Positions 26,244-35,761 of a stretch of 64,000 bases of DNA are shown here, in pieces. Source of the DNA: Firm-13 sp037143795 (GTDB lineage Bacteria; Bacillota; Clostridia; Saccharofermentanales; Saccharofermentanaceae); assembly GCA_037143795.1 (NCBI GenBank), contig JBAWXZ010000013.1, positions 1 through 64,000 on the forward strand, in the 5' to 3' direction. Every line of letters begins with the position of its first letter. The first letter of the stretch is position 1. Made by a program: the position numbers and the translations under genes. The notes beneath the pieces were generated by a model, which saw nothing but the letters and a program-made list of their open reading frames with translations, was not told the DNA's origin and ran no database searches.

Positions 26244-27011
26244 TTACTTCTTTGCTCTGGAAATGACTTCAATAGCCAGGTCATTATAGGCATGTCCTCC
26301 GCGCGATTTCGGATCATATTCCACGATTGTCTTTCCATAACTGGGAGCTTCGGCCAGACGTATATTTCTTGGGATAACTGTATTAAATACTTTCTCGCCA
26401 AAATACTTTCTTACTTCCTCTGTTACCTGTCTTGTTAGCTGTGTTCTTCCATCAAACATCGTAATTACTACTCCAAAAATCCCGATTGTAGGATTAAGAT
26501 GCTTTCTTACCAGATTTATAGTGTCAATTAACTGTGTCAATCCCTCCAAAGCGTAATATTCACCTTGAATAGGAACAATTACATCTGTTGATGCTGCCAA
26601 TGCATTTAGAGTAAGTAAGCCAAGCGATGGAGGACAGTCAATAAGGATAAAGTCATAATTCTCAGAAATAGTATCAACGGCCCGTTTAAGTATGGTTTCC
26701 CGGGACATTGCAGATACCAATTCTACTTCGGCCCCTGCAAGATTAATATTTGTGGGGCACATATCGATATTTTCGCGATTTGTCGATTGAATGACTTCTT
26801 TTATTGGTGTGTCATTCACAAGCATGTCATATACAGATGTTTCCAGTGCACTTTTATCAAATCCGTACCCGCTCGTAGCATTTCCTTGCGGATCCAAGTC
26901 AATCACAAGCACTTTCTCACCATGTTGTGCTAAATATGCTGAAAGATTGACCGTTGTAGTAGTTTTCCCTACCCCGCCCTTTTGATTTACTATTGAAATT
27001 ACATTCGTCAT
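26244..27011 (-). CDS. parA: Chromosome partition ATPase ParA/Soj
   Basis: A 255-residue ParA/Soj ATPase. The deviant Walker A is KGGVGKTT (about 11-18), followed by LVIDLDPQGNATSG and the Walker B LIDCPPSLG. It acts with ParB in origin segregation and also controls DnaA in relatives. Together with parB it forms the usual origin-side operon. A 460-base upstream gap contains the parS sites. Confidence 0.95.
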   Translation of the reverse strand: MTNVISIVNQKGGVGKTTTTVNLSAYLAQHGEKVLVIDLDPQGNATSGYGFDKSALETSVYDMLVNDTPIKEVIQSTNRENIDMCPTNINLAGAEVELVSAMSRETILKRAVDTISENYDFILIDCPPSLGLLTLNALAASTDVIVPIQGEYYALEGLTQLIDTINLVRKHLNPTIGIFGVVITMFDGRTQLTRQVTEEVRKYFGEKVFNTVIPRNIRLAEAPSYGKTIVEYDPKSRGGHAYNDLAIEVISRAKK

Positions 27012-27269
27012 CCTTGCTTCTTCCTCTTTTCATTGCTGCTGTATAGAGTTTAACAGACTTATAGTATATATATTATGTCGTTTCGTTTACTTTTTACTTT
27101 TTTACGCATGTTTTTGCGATTTTATCAAATTTATCATGGTTTTAGTGTGTAAAGAATTACATTTTAACTTTTTTGTCTGTGTTGCATTCATTTATCAGCC
27201 ATTATATTCAATTAGCACCTTTCTTAATTATTGATGCCAACCTAATCATCTGAATTTATATACCTAAAT

Positions 27270-27285
27270 TGTTTCACGTGAAACA
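27270..27285. promoter_or_regulatory. parS site 1
   Basis: TGTTTCACGTGAAACA is an exact match to the conserved chromosomal ParB site, in the parA-gyrB gap. Confidence 0.95.
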
Positions 27286-27362
27286 TTATTGACCCTGTCT
27301 CTTCCATAAGATATACATATAAAGTTTGTTATTACGATTCTTTCCGCTAATGGTGCCATAAA

Positions 27363-27380
27363 TTGTTTCACGTGAAACAA
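27363..27380. promoter_or_regulatory. parS site 2
   Basis: The same 16-mer extended to an 18-bp palindrome, 94 bases from site 1. It overlaps the T-run of the gyrB terminator. Confidence 0.95.
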
Positions 27381-27418
27381 AAAAGGAGCAGCTCCACTTC
27401 TTTTTGCGGAGCTGCTCC
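27379..27418 (-). terminator. Terminator after gyrB
   Basis: GGAGCAGCTCC and GGAGCTGCTCC form an 11-bp stem, with six T residues after it on the minus strand. The T-run abuts parS site 2. Confidence 0.88.
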
Positions 27419-27474
27419 TGGTGCAAATTCATATTTTTGGTGTAGTTCTCTGTATTGTTTCCGTTCGGTCCTGT

Positions 27475-29580
27475 TTAGATGTCAGTCTTGGCATATTTTG
27501 CATTTGCCTGAATGAATTCTTTCCTTGGTTCTACTTTGTCACCCATCAGTAGGGTAAATACTTCATCGGCCGCCTGTGCGTCTTCTATAAATACTCTCTT
27601 TAGCTTTCTTGTAGAAGGATCCATTGTTGTTTCCCAGAGCTGTTCTGAGCTCATTTCGCCTAGGCCCTTATATCTCTGCAGTTTCGGTTCTCTCCAACCG
27701 GTTCTTTTCTTAATTTCATCTACTTCGGTGTCATCATACGCATAATATCCTTCATTTCCCTGATATACACGATAAAGAGGCGGACAGGCGATGTAGACAA
27801 ACCCACCATCAACCAGCGGTCTAAGGTAACGGAAGAAGAAAGTCAATAACAGTGTACGGATATGCGATCCGTCAACATCAGCATCTGCCATTATGATTAC
27901 TTTATGGTAACGCAGCTTTGCATCATCAAATTCTTCTCCAATTCCTGCTCCAAGTGCCATAACTACCGGCTGAAGCTTCTCATTTCCGTATATTTTATCG
28001 ATTCTCGCCTTCTCAACGTTGAGCATTTTTCCCCAGAGAGGAAGAATGGCCTGATATTTACGTTCACGGCCTTGTTTTGCAGAGCCGCCAGCTGAATCTC
28101 CCTCAACAATAAAGATCTCACAGAGGGAAGCATCTTTTTCCTGACAGTCAGCAAGCTTTCCGGGCAGTGCACTGGATTCGAACACACTCTTTCTTCGTGT
28201 AAGATCCCGTGCTTTTCTGGCAGCTTCTCGCGCACGGGAGGCTGAAAGGCACTTATCCATAATAATACGGGCTATTGAGGGATTTTCTTCCAAATATTGG
28301 GAGAATTTCTCTCCGACTACTGACTCAACCATGGTACGAATCTCTGCATTGCCAAGCTTTGATTTGGTTTGTCCTTCAAATTGCGGTTCCGGAAGCTTTA
28401 CGCTGATAATTGCTCCCAGACCTTCTCTTGCATCTTCGCCCTGCAGATTCTTATCGCCTTCTTTAATATACTTGTATTTTCTTGCATAATCATTAATAAC
28501 CTTTGTTAGAGCTGACTTAAATCCCGTTAAATGCGTTCCGCCTTCAATTGTTGCTATATTATTTGCATATGAATAGACATTTTCAGCAAAAGAATCGTTG
28601 TATTGTATGGAAACCTCCACAAAACTGTCTCCGGAACGCTGTGCAATATAGATCGGCGGCTTATGAAGAGCTTCACGATGACGATTAAGATATTCAACGA
28701 ATGATATTATCCCGCCATCATAATGAAGGTTCTTAACCACCGGTTCTTCTTCTCTATCATCTCTGAGATTGATTGTGATTTCGCGGTTTAGAAAGGCCAT
28801 TTCGCGATAACGGGTAATCATTGAAGCAAAATCAAAATGAATATCCGGGAAAATCTCGTGATCCGGCATGAAAACCGTCTTTGTTCCGGTATCGTTAATA
28901 TTACAGGTACCTATTACATTCAAAGGTGTTGTTGTTAATCCGCGCTCAAAGCCGATTGAGTATATTTTTCCTTCACGGCGTACTTCAACAGTCATGCTGG
29001 ATGCAAGTGCGTTTACAACAGATGCTCCTACACCATGCAGTCCGCCGGAAACGCTATAAGCGCCGCCGCCGAATTTACCGCCGGCGTGAAGCATCGTATG
29101 TACAACTTCTACAGTCGGAATACCCTTCTGGGGATGATTTCCTACTGGAATTCCGGATCCGTTATCTATTACCGTGACCGATCCGTCTTTATTTACAGTT
29201 ACCCAGATGGTATCGCAGCGGCCTGCAAGTGCCTCGTCAACTGAGTTGGCTACAATCTCATACACAAGGTGATGAAGACCACGCAGGGTCGTATCACCGA
29301 TATACATTCCAGGACGCTTTCGGACGGCTTCCAGGCCCTCTAAAACTTGTATATCCGACTCATTGTAGGAAGATGAGTTTGATGTGTCAAATTCGTCCTG
29401 CCCGGCTGCAGCACCGGCGATCTCGTCGAGGGAATCTTCCTGATAATCATCAGTCAGTGCCCTGGGGTTATTCGCCATATTGTAAACACCGTCGATATCA
29501 TCATGTTCTTCCGCCATGGAGGCGTAATATGACTCCTTTTCTGACGAAAGGCGGTCTGGATTCTTCTTGTCTTCGCTCAT
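27475..29580 (-). CDS. gyrB: DNA gyrase subunit B
   Basis: A 701-residue type IIA topoisomerase subunit that supplies the ATPase for negative supercoiling. The GHKL ATPase starts at about residue 78 (LEGLEAVRKRPGMYIG), the TOPRIM motif EGDSAGGSAKQGR is at about 490, and the PLWGKMLNVEKAR region and C-terminal RYKGLGEM follow. The first 65-70 residues are an acidic, Ser/Asp-rich extension that is not usual in GyrB. AAGGA precedes the chosen ATG. gyrA is not adjacent. Confidence 0.95.
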   Translation of the reverse strand: MSEDKKNPDRLSSEKESYYASMAEEHDDIDGVYNMANNPRALTDDYQEDSLDEIAGAAAGQDEFDTSNSSSYNESDIQVLEGLEAVRKRPGMYIGDTTLRGLHHLVYEIVANSVDEALAGRCDTIWVTVNKDGSVTVIDNGSGIPVGNHPQKGIPTVEVVHTMLHAGGKFGGGAYSVSGGLHGVGASVVNALASSMTVEVRREGKIYSIGFERGLTTTPLNVIGTCNINDTGTKTVFMPDHEIFPDIHFDFASMITRYREMAFLNREITINLRDDREEEPVVKNLHYDGGIISFVEYLNRHREALHKPPIYIAQRSGDSFVEVSIQYNDSFAENVYSYANNIATIEGGTHLTGFKSALTKVINDYARKYKYIKEGDKNLQGEDAREGLGAIISVKLPEPQFEGQTKSKLGNAEIRTMVESVVGEKFSQYLEENPSIARIIMDKCLSASRAREAARKARDLTRRKSVFESSALPGKLADCQEKDASLCEIFIVEGDSAGGSAKQGRERKYQAILPLWGKMLNVEKARIDKIYGNEKLQPVVMALGAGIGEEFDDAKLRYHKVIIMADADVDGSHIRTLLLTFFFRYLRPLVDGGFVYIACPPLYRVYQGNEGYYAYDDTEVDEIKKRTGWREPKLQRYKGLGEMSSEQLWETTMDPSTRKLKRVFIEDAQAADEVFTLLMGDKVEPRKEFIQANAKYAKTDI

Positions 29581-29659
29581 TTTATATATCCTTCCCTTGT
29601 ATTGGCAGCAATCCCCTGATAAGGGGACAATTTGCCAATCATGCTGAAATCATTGGGTT

Positions 29660-29674
29660 TGTAACAATGTTACA
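29660..29674. repeat. Palindrome TGTAACAATGTTACA upstream of gyrB
   Basis: An exact copy of the dispersed palindrome, 80 bases before the gyrB start and 12 bases after remB. It could be a gyrB operator or a chromosome-organising site. Confidence 0.65.
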
Positions 29675-29686
29675 GGCAGTTATGTT

Positions 29687-29956
29687 TCATAAATATGCCT
29701 TGTCGGGATGCGTGTGCATGTCAATTATTCTCTTTCGAAGAGTTGCTGTTGATATTGGTGAGAAATAGATACGGTCAACAGATACAACTACCGATCGCGG
29801 AATCTCTTCCGATACATATTCAACGTGGCCGGCTTTCTCGGCTTCTGCCAGAAACCTGATCATATCCGTCTGTTTGGGAGTAATTGAATCCATATCAAAA
29901 ATGCCGATAATTAACCGGTCCGGTATGGAATATTCTCCCCCAACATGAACATACAT
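29687..29956 (-). CDS. remB: RemB/DUF370 family protein
   Basis: An 89-residue DUF370 protein with the family core YVHVGGEYSIPDRLIIGIFDMD and the SVDRIYFSPISTATLRKR end. In Bacillus the gene (yaaB/remB) also lies between recF and gyrB. Its relative RemA is a DNA-binding regulator of matrix genes; the role of RemB is less clear. The S4-domain gene yaaA usual between dnaN and recF is absent here. Confidence 0.88.
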   Translation of the reverse strand: MYVHVGGEYSIPDRLIIGIFDMDSITPKQTDMIRFLAEAEKAGHVEYVSEEIPRSVVVSVDRIYFSPISTATLRKRIIDMHTHPDKAYL

Positions 29957-30037
29957 CTAAATATCTTCCTCCGAATGTGTGGCTTTTCAAGGCAAAAGGC
30001 CACAAAAACACTAGTTAATTATACCATACTTATCCCG

Positions 30038-31429
30038 TCAGCGCAGGGAGACTGTCCCATCCAGAACTTCATAAAAGGAAATTCCTGTACTGAAATTATC
30101 CTCCGGATGTGACTCCCGTAAATCCTTCTCTGAGGTGCCGGGAACATTATCTTTTCCTTCATCCGCCGCAGTACCCGACGATGCTCCAAACAGCGGGGAA
30201 GACCGGTCCTTAAGTTCCTTTTCTATAAACGACCTGTCTGTACAGGTAATGAATACCTGTGCCCCTCCCATATTCGAAAGAAGGCAGGCACGCCGGCCTG
30301 CATCCAGTTCACTAAAGACATCATCGAGGAGAAGAACGGGCATTTCACCTGTTTCCTCACGTAGAATCACCAGTTCTGCAAGCTTTAGGGCAAGTGCGGC
30401 TGAACGCTGTTGTCCCTGTGATGCAAATGCCCTGAGCCCGTCACCGTCCAATGAAAGTTCCAGGTCATCCCGATGGGGGCCTACGCTTGTATTTCCCTTC
30501 TCATAATCATCCTGATGCGTCGCTTTCCAGCGGGTAAGAAGGATTTCTTCGATTTTCAGGAGATTACTCATGGGATCATTCTGTATTTCTTCTGTTAAAA
30601 GGCCTGTTATTGTCCGGTATCTGACAAAAAGGCTCTCTTTCCCGCCGGATATCTGTTCGTGTTTTTGTTTTGCAAGTATTTTAATTCTCTCTGCAAAAAG
30701 GATTCTCTCTGCAAGTATCCTTGCCGCCGCCTGCGCAAGGGGATAATCCCAAATTTCCAGTTCGCTTTCTTCCAATGCCCCCAGTGTGTGAATTGCATGT
30801 TTCTGTCGAAGGAGCTTAAGTGTGCGGTTTCTCTGCTGTAAAAGCTTTGAATAAGTCAGGAGGTCATGGAAATAGCATGGTCTTACCTGTGAAATAAGTA
30901 GGTCCATGTACCGTCTTCTGACCGACGGACCTTCTTTTATAAGGAGAAGGTCTTCCGGAGCAAAAATGACTGCATGGAAGATGCCCATAAAATCACTTAT
31001 TCTCTCCAGCGGCACGTTATCATGTTCAGCGATGCGGCGCGCCTTTTTGAGGCCTTCAGGACCCTCTGCGGCCTCCAGAAAGGATATGGACAGGCTTTCT
31101 TCATAATAATCATTCTTTTTACGTCCGTTTTTATGTTTGTGTTCTGAAGAAGCGGGTACACTTTCTTCTTCCCTGCAGACAATCAGGTGGCGATACCGGT
31201 GAGCCATCATGTCAAGCTGCACTTTATATCCCTGTTCGCCGTGAAAAATAAGTTCCCTGTCTTTTGACGTTCTATGTGACCTGGCACAGGCACAAAGATA
31301 AATTGCTTCTATTATATTGGTCTTTCCCTGGGCGTTTTCACCGAAGAAAACATTAATAGAAGGCTCAACATTTAAGTCAAGCCTTCTGTAATTGCGAAAA
31401 TTCTCTATGTGTATGGATCTGATAAACAT
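30038..31429 (-). CDS. recF: DNA replication/repair protein RecF
   Basis: A 463-residue SMC-like ATPase for recombination at gaps and stalled forks. Walker A is GENAQGKTN (about 30-38), the ABC signature lies in FASQGQQRSAALAL, and the Walker B is LLLDDVFSELD. Usual RecF proteins are about 360-380 residues. The extra length comes from a Lys/Glu-rich insertion at about 95-120 and an insertion of about 50 residues near the C-terminus, before FYEVLDG. It lies 15 bases downstream of dnaN. Confidence 0.94.
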   Translation of the reverse strand: MFIRSIHIENFRNYRRLDLNVEPSINVFFGENAQGKTNIIEAIYLCACARSHRTSKDRELIFHGEQGYKVQLDMMAHRYRHLIVCREEESVPASSEHKHKNGRKKNDYYEESLSISFLEAAEGPEGLKKARRIAEHDNVPLERISDFMGIFHAVIFAPEDLLLIKEGPSVRRRYMDLLISQVRPCYFHDLLTYSKLLQQRNRTLKLLRQKHAIHTLGALEESELEIWDYPLAQAAARILAERILFAERIKILAKQKHEQISGGKESLFVRYRTITGLLTEEIQNDPMSNLLKIEEILLTRWKATHQDDYEKGNTSVGPHRDDLELSLDGDGLRAFASQGQQRSAALALKLAELVILREETGEMPVLLLDDVFSELDAGRRACLLSNMGGAQVFITCTDRSFIEKELKDRSSPLFGASSGTAADEGKDNVPGTSEKDLRESHPEDNFSTGISFYEVLDGTVSLR

Positions 31430-31444
31430 ATGTATTCCTTACGG

Positions 31445-32551
31445 TCAGCGGCGAAGAGGAAGTACTAAATAGGAGAAATCTTCACCCTCTGTCGGCTTAA
31501 GTACGCACGGCCCGTTGCTTCCGTTGAAAATAATGGAAATTTCTTCCTTATCAATTACACGAAGGGCATCAATAAAGTAACGGGGATTGAAATCGATATC
31601 TATCTTTTCTCCTGTAATACTTACCGGTATCTCTTCCCTGAGTGTTCCAAGCTCTGTGCTGGCACTGATAACCAACGTCTCCTCGTTGGGCATGGAAAGC
31701 TGCACAGGACATCTTCTGTCCTCGGAAAGAATAATCAGGGATGCCCTCTCAATTGCATCAAGCATAGCTGTCGGTGCAACCAGAAGCGTAGTATTGGACG
31801 TTTTGGGCAGAATAGCACGATAATTCATGTATTCTCCCTGAATCAGACGGGAAACAATGCGAACTTTGCCTGTGTCAAAAAGAATGTGGTTGGTAGAAGA
31901 ATAAACAACTACCTCTGTTTCCTTACCGCCAAGAATACGGCCGACTTCATGCAGTGCCTTACCGGGAATAATGAACTTCATTACAGGAAGATCCTGTCCG
32001 AGGAGCTGCTTGCGCAAAGCAAGACGGAATCCGTCAATAGCAACCATCTCAATGGAAAAACCATCACAATTGAAGTAACAACCGTTAAGTGTCGGACGGC
32101 TTTCATCTGTTGATACTGCAAAAATAGTCTGTCTTATCATATCTTTAAAAAGTCCCTGGGGAAGAGTAATCTTCTCAGCATCCGTAACAGTAGGAATCTT
32201 CGGATATCCGTCGGCAGACATTCCTTTGATGGAGAAAACGGAAGAACCGCTCTCAATACTGATCTGCATCTGATTATTTGTCTCAAAAGATACCTGGTTA
32301 TCAGGAAGCTTTCTTACAATTTCTCCGAAAAGACGCGAATTTATCACAATGGATCCGCCTTCTGTAACATCGGACTCAAGCTGTGACTCAATACCTGTCT
32401 CCAAATCATAGCCTGTCAGCTTAACTCCATCAGCGGAAGAAGCCTCAATCAGGATACCATCAAGAATAGGAAGCGTAGAACGTGTTGAAACAGCTTTCTG
32501 AACAATTGAAATCGCTTCCATCAGACGATCCCTGGAGCATATAAATTTCAT
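31445..32551 (-). CDS. dnaN: DNA polymerase III beta clamp
   Basis: A 368-residue sliding clamp with three similar domains. It begins MKFICSRDRLMEAISIVQKAVSTR and ends LVLPLRR, as in other DnaN proteins. It forms a ring that holds polymerase on DNA. It is leftward, in tandem with recF and downstream of dnaA across the probable origin. Confidence 0.96.
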   Translation of the reverse strand: MKFICSRDRLMEAISIVQKAVSTRSTLPILDGILIEASSADGVKLTGYDLETGIESQLESDVTEGGSIVINSRLFGEIVRKLPDNQVSFETNNQMQISIESGSSVFSIKGMSADGYPKIPTVTDAEKITLPQGLFKDMIRQTIFAVSTDESRPTLNGCYFNCDGFSIEMVAIDGFRLALRKQLLGQDLPVMKFIIPGKALHEVGRILGGKETEVVVYSSTNHILFDTGKVRIVSRLIQGEYMNYRAILPKTSNTTLLVAPTAMLDAIERASLIILSEDRRCPVQLSMPNEETLVISASTELGTLREEIPVSITGEKIDIDFNPRYFIDALRVIDKEEISIIFNGSNGPCVLKPTEGEDFSYLVLPLRR

Positions 32552-33039
32552 TGGACTACCTCCATATTATTTTTTTATAATACCTCTATTATACATAAAA
32601 AATCTAAAAAATCAGCTTTTTGCAGGGTTAAACTGATAAATTCCATTTTTTACCATGTTATCAAAATGTAAAAATTACTTTCAAAGAGAATGATTGTTTT
32701 GTAATCAAATTGCAATAAAAGAATAACCTGTTTGACATGTAAGTTTTCCACAGCTTTTTTAATATGTAAAAAATAAGTTATTCATACCCGATTTTGAATA
32801 CCGGAATCTACTACATAAAAAGAAAGAAATCTCCGCCTTCTTATTATGGTGTGTGATTACCGTGGAAAAGTCTGAAAAGCACTGGTATATAAGAGTTTGC
32901 CATGTTTACGGATTGTGATTTGGGAGGGGGATAAAAAGAGGGTTGTGAGGACACTTCACAGGTGGTATTTATCCCCATTTTAGTCAGTGTGAAATCACAC
33001 GAAGTTATCCACATATCTACAGAAAACTGTGGATAACTT
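32552..33039. other. Probable oriC (dnaA-dnaN intergenic region)
   Basis: A 488-base AT-rich gap. Two perfect DnaA boxes face each other at 33005-33013 (TTATCCACA) and 33028-33036 (TGTGGATAA). Near-consensus boxes are at 32744 (TTTTCCACA), 32778 (TTATTCATA), 32861 (CGTGGAAAA), 32926 (GGGGGATAA) and 32969 (TTATCCCCA). An AT-rich run at 32570-32740 could be the unwinding element. Gene direction flips around this point, which fits bidirectional replication. Confidence 0.85.
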
Positions 33040-34404
33040 TCAAGTTGAGAGACGTTTTTTAAGTTCTTCCACATCATGGGAAAACGAAGATGTAACAGCG
33101 TTGAGATCTGCTGAAACCTTATTGCAAGCATGAATTACAGTCGTATGATCTTTTCCGCCGAATACATCACCGATTTTTGGAAATGTCATATTCAGAACAA
33201 AACGGCACAGATACATAGCGATCTGCCTCGGGACCGTGACATCCTTACTGCGGCGGTTTGACAGGATCTCATTAACCGTAACGTTATAATAACGTGCGAC
33301 AACTTCCATAATCATCTGTGCCGTCAGCTGACGGCTGGGGCGCGGCTGGATAATATCCTTGAGGGCTGCCGTTGCAACTTCCAGGTCAATGGATCCAGCC
33401 AGAAGGCTGTAGGCCAGAACTGTGTTGAAAGCACCGTCCAGTTCCCTGATGTTGGTGGCAATATTGGCAGAAATATAATCAAATACGTCTTCGGGAACAT
33501 TGACGTTGTTCTGTTGGGCACGTCTCTTGAGTATTGCGACACGCGTCTCATAGTCCGGCGGCTGAATATCAACAATCAGGCCTGAGGAGAATCTTGTACG
33601 CAGGCGTTCCTCAAGGGAAGCCAGGCTTTGCGGCGGTTTGTCGCAGGTCATGACGATATGCTTGCCGGACTCGTGCAGTGCGTTGAACGTGTGGAAGAAT
33701 TCGATCTGCATCTGCTCTTTGCCTTCGATGAATTGAATGTCATCGATCAGCAGAAGATCAGCACTTCTGTATTTTTCACGGAAATCATCATAGGAAATTT
33801 CTTTGATAGCAGAAATGAACTCATTTACAAACTGCTCGCATTGTACATAAATGACCTTTTTTTCCGGGTGTTTGACTGTAACATAGTTACCAATGGCGTG
33901 CATCAGGTGTGTTTTGCCTAATCCGGATCCCCCGTATAAAAAGAGGGGATTATAATTGCGTCCGCCAAGCTTCTCAGCAACTGCAACGCAGGCTGCATGT
34001 GCAAAACGGTTGCCGGAACCGACAACAAAGGCTTCAAAGGTATACTGGGGATTCATCTGGGCTGCCGTCCTGTGGATTTCTTCAGGGTAAACCGCTGAAA
34101 CACCCGGGGAAGCAGGGGATGCCTGACGACGCAGCGCCTCAAGGATTTCCTGCGTATCTTTGACCGCCATACGTACGTCATAGTTGCGCGAACACACAAT
34201 ATTAAAGGTATTGGTTATTAGATTCTGCCATTGAATAACATAAGTATATGAAAAAGAATCCGGTACAGACAGGATAAACACCTTATCGTCTGCATAGACA
34301 GGTTTCATAGGCATTATCCATGTTTTTAGACTGACTTCAGAGATCTCCCCGGCTAAAAGGTCGGTAACCTTCCTCCAGATCCCATTCATCTCGTAATCCT
34401 GCAT
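33040..34404 (-). CDS. dnaA: Chromosomal replication initiator DnaA
   Basis: A 454-residue AAA+ initiator. Domain I is at the N-terminus; Walker A GGSGLGKTHLMHAIG and Walker B LLIDDIQFI are in the AAA+ domain; the duplex-binding domain IV carries the signature DHTTVIHACNKV near the C-terminus. I prefer the ATG at 34404 (MQDYEMNG), eight bases after GGAAAG, over 34425, which has no ribosome binding site. MNGIWRKV further in is also possible. Its stop lies four bases from a DnaA box. Confidence 0.95.
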   Translation of the reverse strand: MQDYEMNGIWRKVTDLLAGEISEVSLKTWIMPMKPVYADDKVFILSVPDSFSYTYVIQWQNLITNTFNIVCSRNYDVRMAVKDTQEILEALRRQASPASPGVSAVYPEEIHRTAAQMNPQYTFEAFVVGSGNRFAHAACVAVAEKLGGRNYNPLFLYGGSGLGKTHLMHAIGNYVTVKHPEKKVIYVQCEQFVNEFISAIKEISYDDFREKYRSADLLLIDDIQFIEGKEQMQIEFFHTFNALHESGKHIVMTCDKPPQSLASLEERLRTRFSSGLIVDIQPPDYETRVAILKRRAQQNNVNVPEDVFDYISANIATNIRELDGAFNTVLAYSLLAGSIDLEVATAALKDIIQPRPSRQLTAQMIMEVVARYYNVTVNEILSNRRSKDVTVPRQIAMYLCRFVLNMTFPKIGDVFGGKDHTTVIHACNKVSADLNAVTSSFSHDVEELKKRLST

Positions 34405-34578
34405 AACGCCCACTTTCCAGATCATGTACCAAAGGTACTGAAATACAGCAAATTATCATTGAAAAAGTACACCTATGATAGCAGAAAATACCTCATACGG
34501 AAAGTATTTTATCGCTGGTTTTGTTATAATCAGTAGATAAGGCCTAATAAATCAAAGAATCACCCGAAAGGTACAAAT

Positions 34579-35373
34579 ATGAAAAAAGTAAAAATAAATA
34601 TAAACGAGTTACAACAAATTCCAATCACTACAAGAAAGAGAAAATACTCTGCCACGGACAAATTACTTCTGTCCCTCGCTATTTTACTTCTTTTAGGGGC
34701 AATTGCACTATTTTCATGGAATCCGATACAGAATTATATGCGCGGACAAAAAACGAATCAAATGTTAAGCCAGATTGAGCAGGGAGCCGTTACTGTTATT
34801 GTGGATCCGAATGCCCTTCCGGTAAGCGGAGAAGAGATTGAAACTTTCACTACAATTCCGGAAACAACTCCGGCCGTAACTACGGAAGCAACAGGGGCAA
34901 TACAGACAACGGCAGTTACAGAAGCTACACCGGTGCCGACAAAGTATGATCCGGCAGAGAAGCTTACACTAACCGCACTGGGGACGATCAAAATAGATAA
35001 AATCAACCTTCTCATTCCGCTCTGGGATGGGGCAGGCATAATTCCGCTGCGCTATGGAGCAGGAGTGCTGGAAAATTCTGCCCGTCCGGGACAGGACGGC
35101 AACTGCGTTATCCTGGGTCACAGAATGAAGACGTACGGCAGTCTGTTTAATCGACTTGACGAGGTTGCTGTCGGTGACAGTATTGTGATCACATCGGTAG
35201 ACGGAACAGAGTACACCTATATTGTTGATAGTGTGATTCCTGCGCTGCTGCCGGCTGAACTGGTCAACTACATTCAGATTAACAATGGAACAGGCAAACA
35301 GATTACCCTTATTACATGTACACCAACTGGCGTAGGGTCACATAGAATCGTTGTTATTGGGCACATGTCGTAG
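34579..35373 (+). CDS. Class D-like sortase
   Basis: A 264-residue membrane sortase: a basic N-terminus, a transmembrane helix (about 28-47), a Thr/Pro linker (about 80-125) and a sortase domain. The catalytic His is at about 181 in LGHRMKTYGS, Cys at about 247 in LITCTPTG and Arg at about 256 in SHRIVV. The TLxTC-like box and length fit class D. It would anchor LPxTG-type proteins to the wall. It is divergent from dnaA, with TATAAT at 34523 as a possible -10. A repeat element starts at its stop codon. Confidence 0.87.
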   Translation: MKKVKININELQQIPITTRKRKYSATDKLLLSLAILLLLGAIALFSWNPIQNYMRGQKTNQMLSQIEQGAVTVIVDPNALPVSGEEIETFTTIPETTPAVTTEATGAIQTTAVTEATPVPTKYDPAEKLTLTALGTIKIDKINLLIPLWDGAGIIPLRYGAGVLENSARPGQDGNCVILGHRMKTYGSLFNRLDEVAVGDSIVITSVDGTEYTYIVDSVIPALLPAELVNYIQINNGTGKQITLITCTPTGVGSHRIVVIGHMS

Positions 35374-35660
35374 AACAAACGATAACTTTCCCTCGCTCCC
35401 ATGTCAGGCGAACAAACGGTATCTTTCCCTCGCTCCCATGTCAGGCGAACAAACGGTATCTTTCCCTCGCTCCCATGTCCTCGGCTTCGCCTGCGTAAGG
35501 TCGCTCGGGAAAGATACCGTTTGTTCTAGTTGGGCGCTGCGCGCCAAGGAAGGGGCTTCGGCTCCCTATGACTTCGGCTTCGCCTGCGTAAGGCAAGCTC
35601 AGGAAAGATACCGTTTGTTCTTGATTGGGCGCTGCGCGCCAAGGAAGAGCCTTCGGCTCC
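35373..35660 (+). repeat. Modular structured repeat element, plus orientation
   Basis: Three 37-bp direct repeats (35373, 35410, 35447) begin at the sortase stop. The arm GAACAAACGGTATCTTTCCC (35447-35466) is the exact complement of GGGAAAGATACCGTTTGTTC (35507-35526). Between them is the core TCGCTCCCATGTCCTCGG, CTTCG, CCTGCGTAAGGTCGCTC. The hairpin module GGCGC-TGC-GCGCC followed by AAGGAA is at 35533-35551. A second partial copy fills 35560-35660. Confidence 0.85.
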
Positions 35661-35761
35661 AAAACAGGAGCAAGAATTTGAGAATTGATCCCGAAGGGTA
35701 ATATTTGCAGTATGGTTTATTATCAAGGCTACATTCGCCGGACGGCAGTCTTATGCAGTAT

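Noticed and set aside
33877..33891. Further TGTAACA palindrome in dnaA
   Set aside because: TGTAACATAGTTACC has two mismatches to the consensus and codes for conserved protein, so I left it out of the set.
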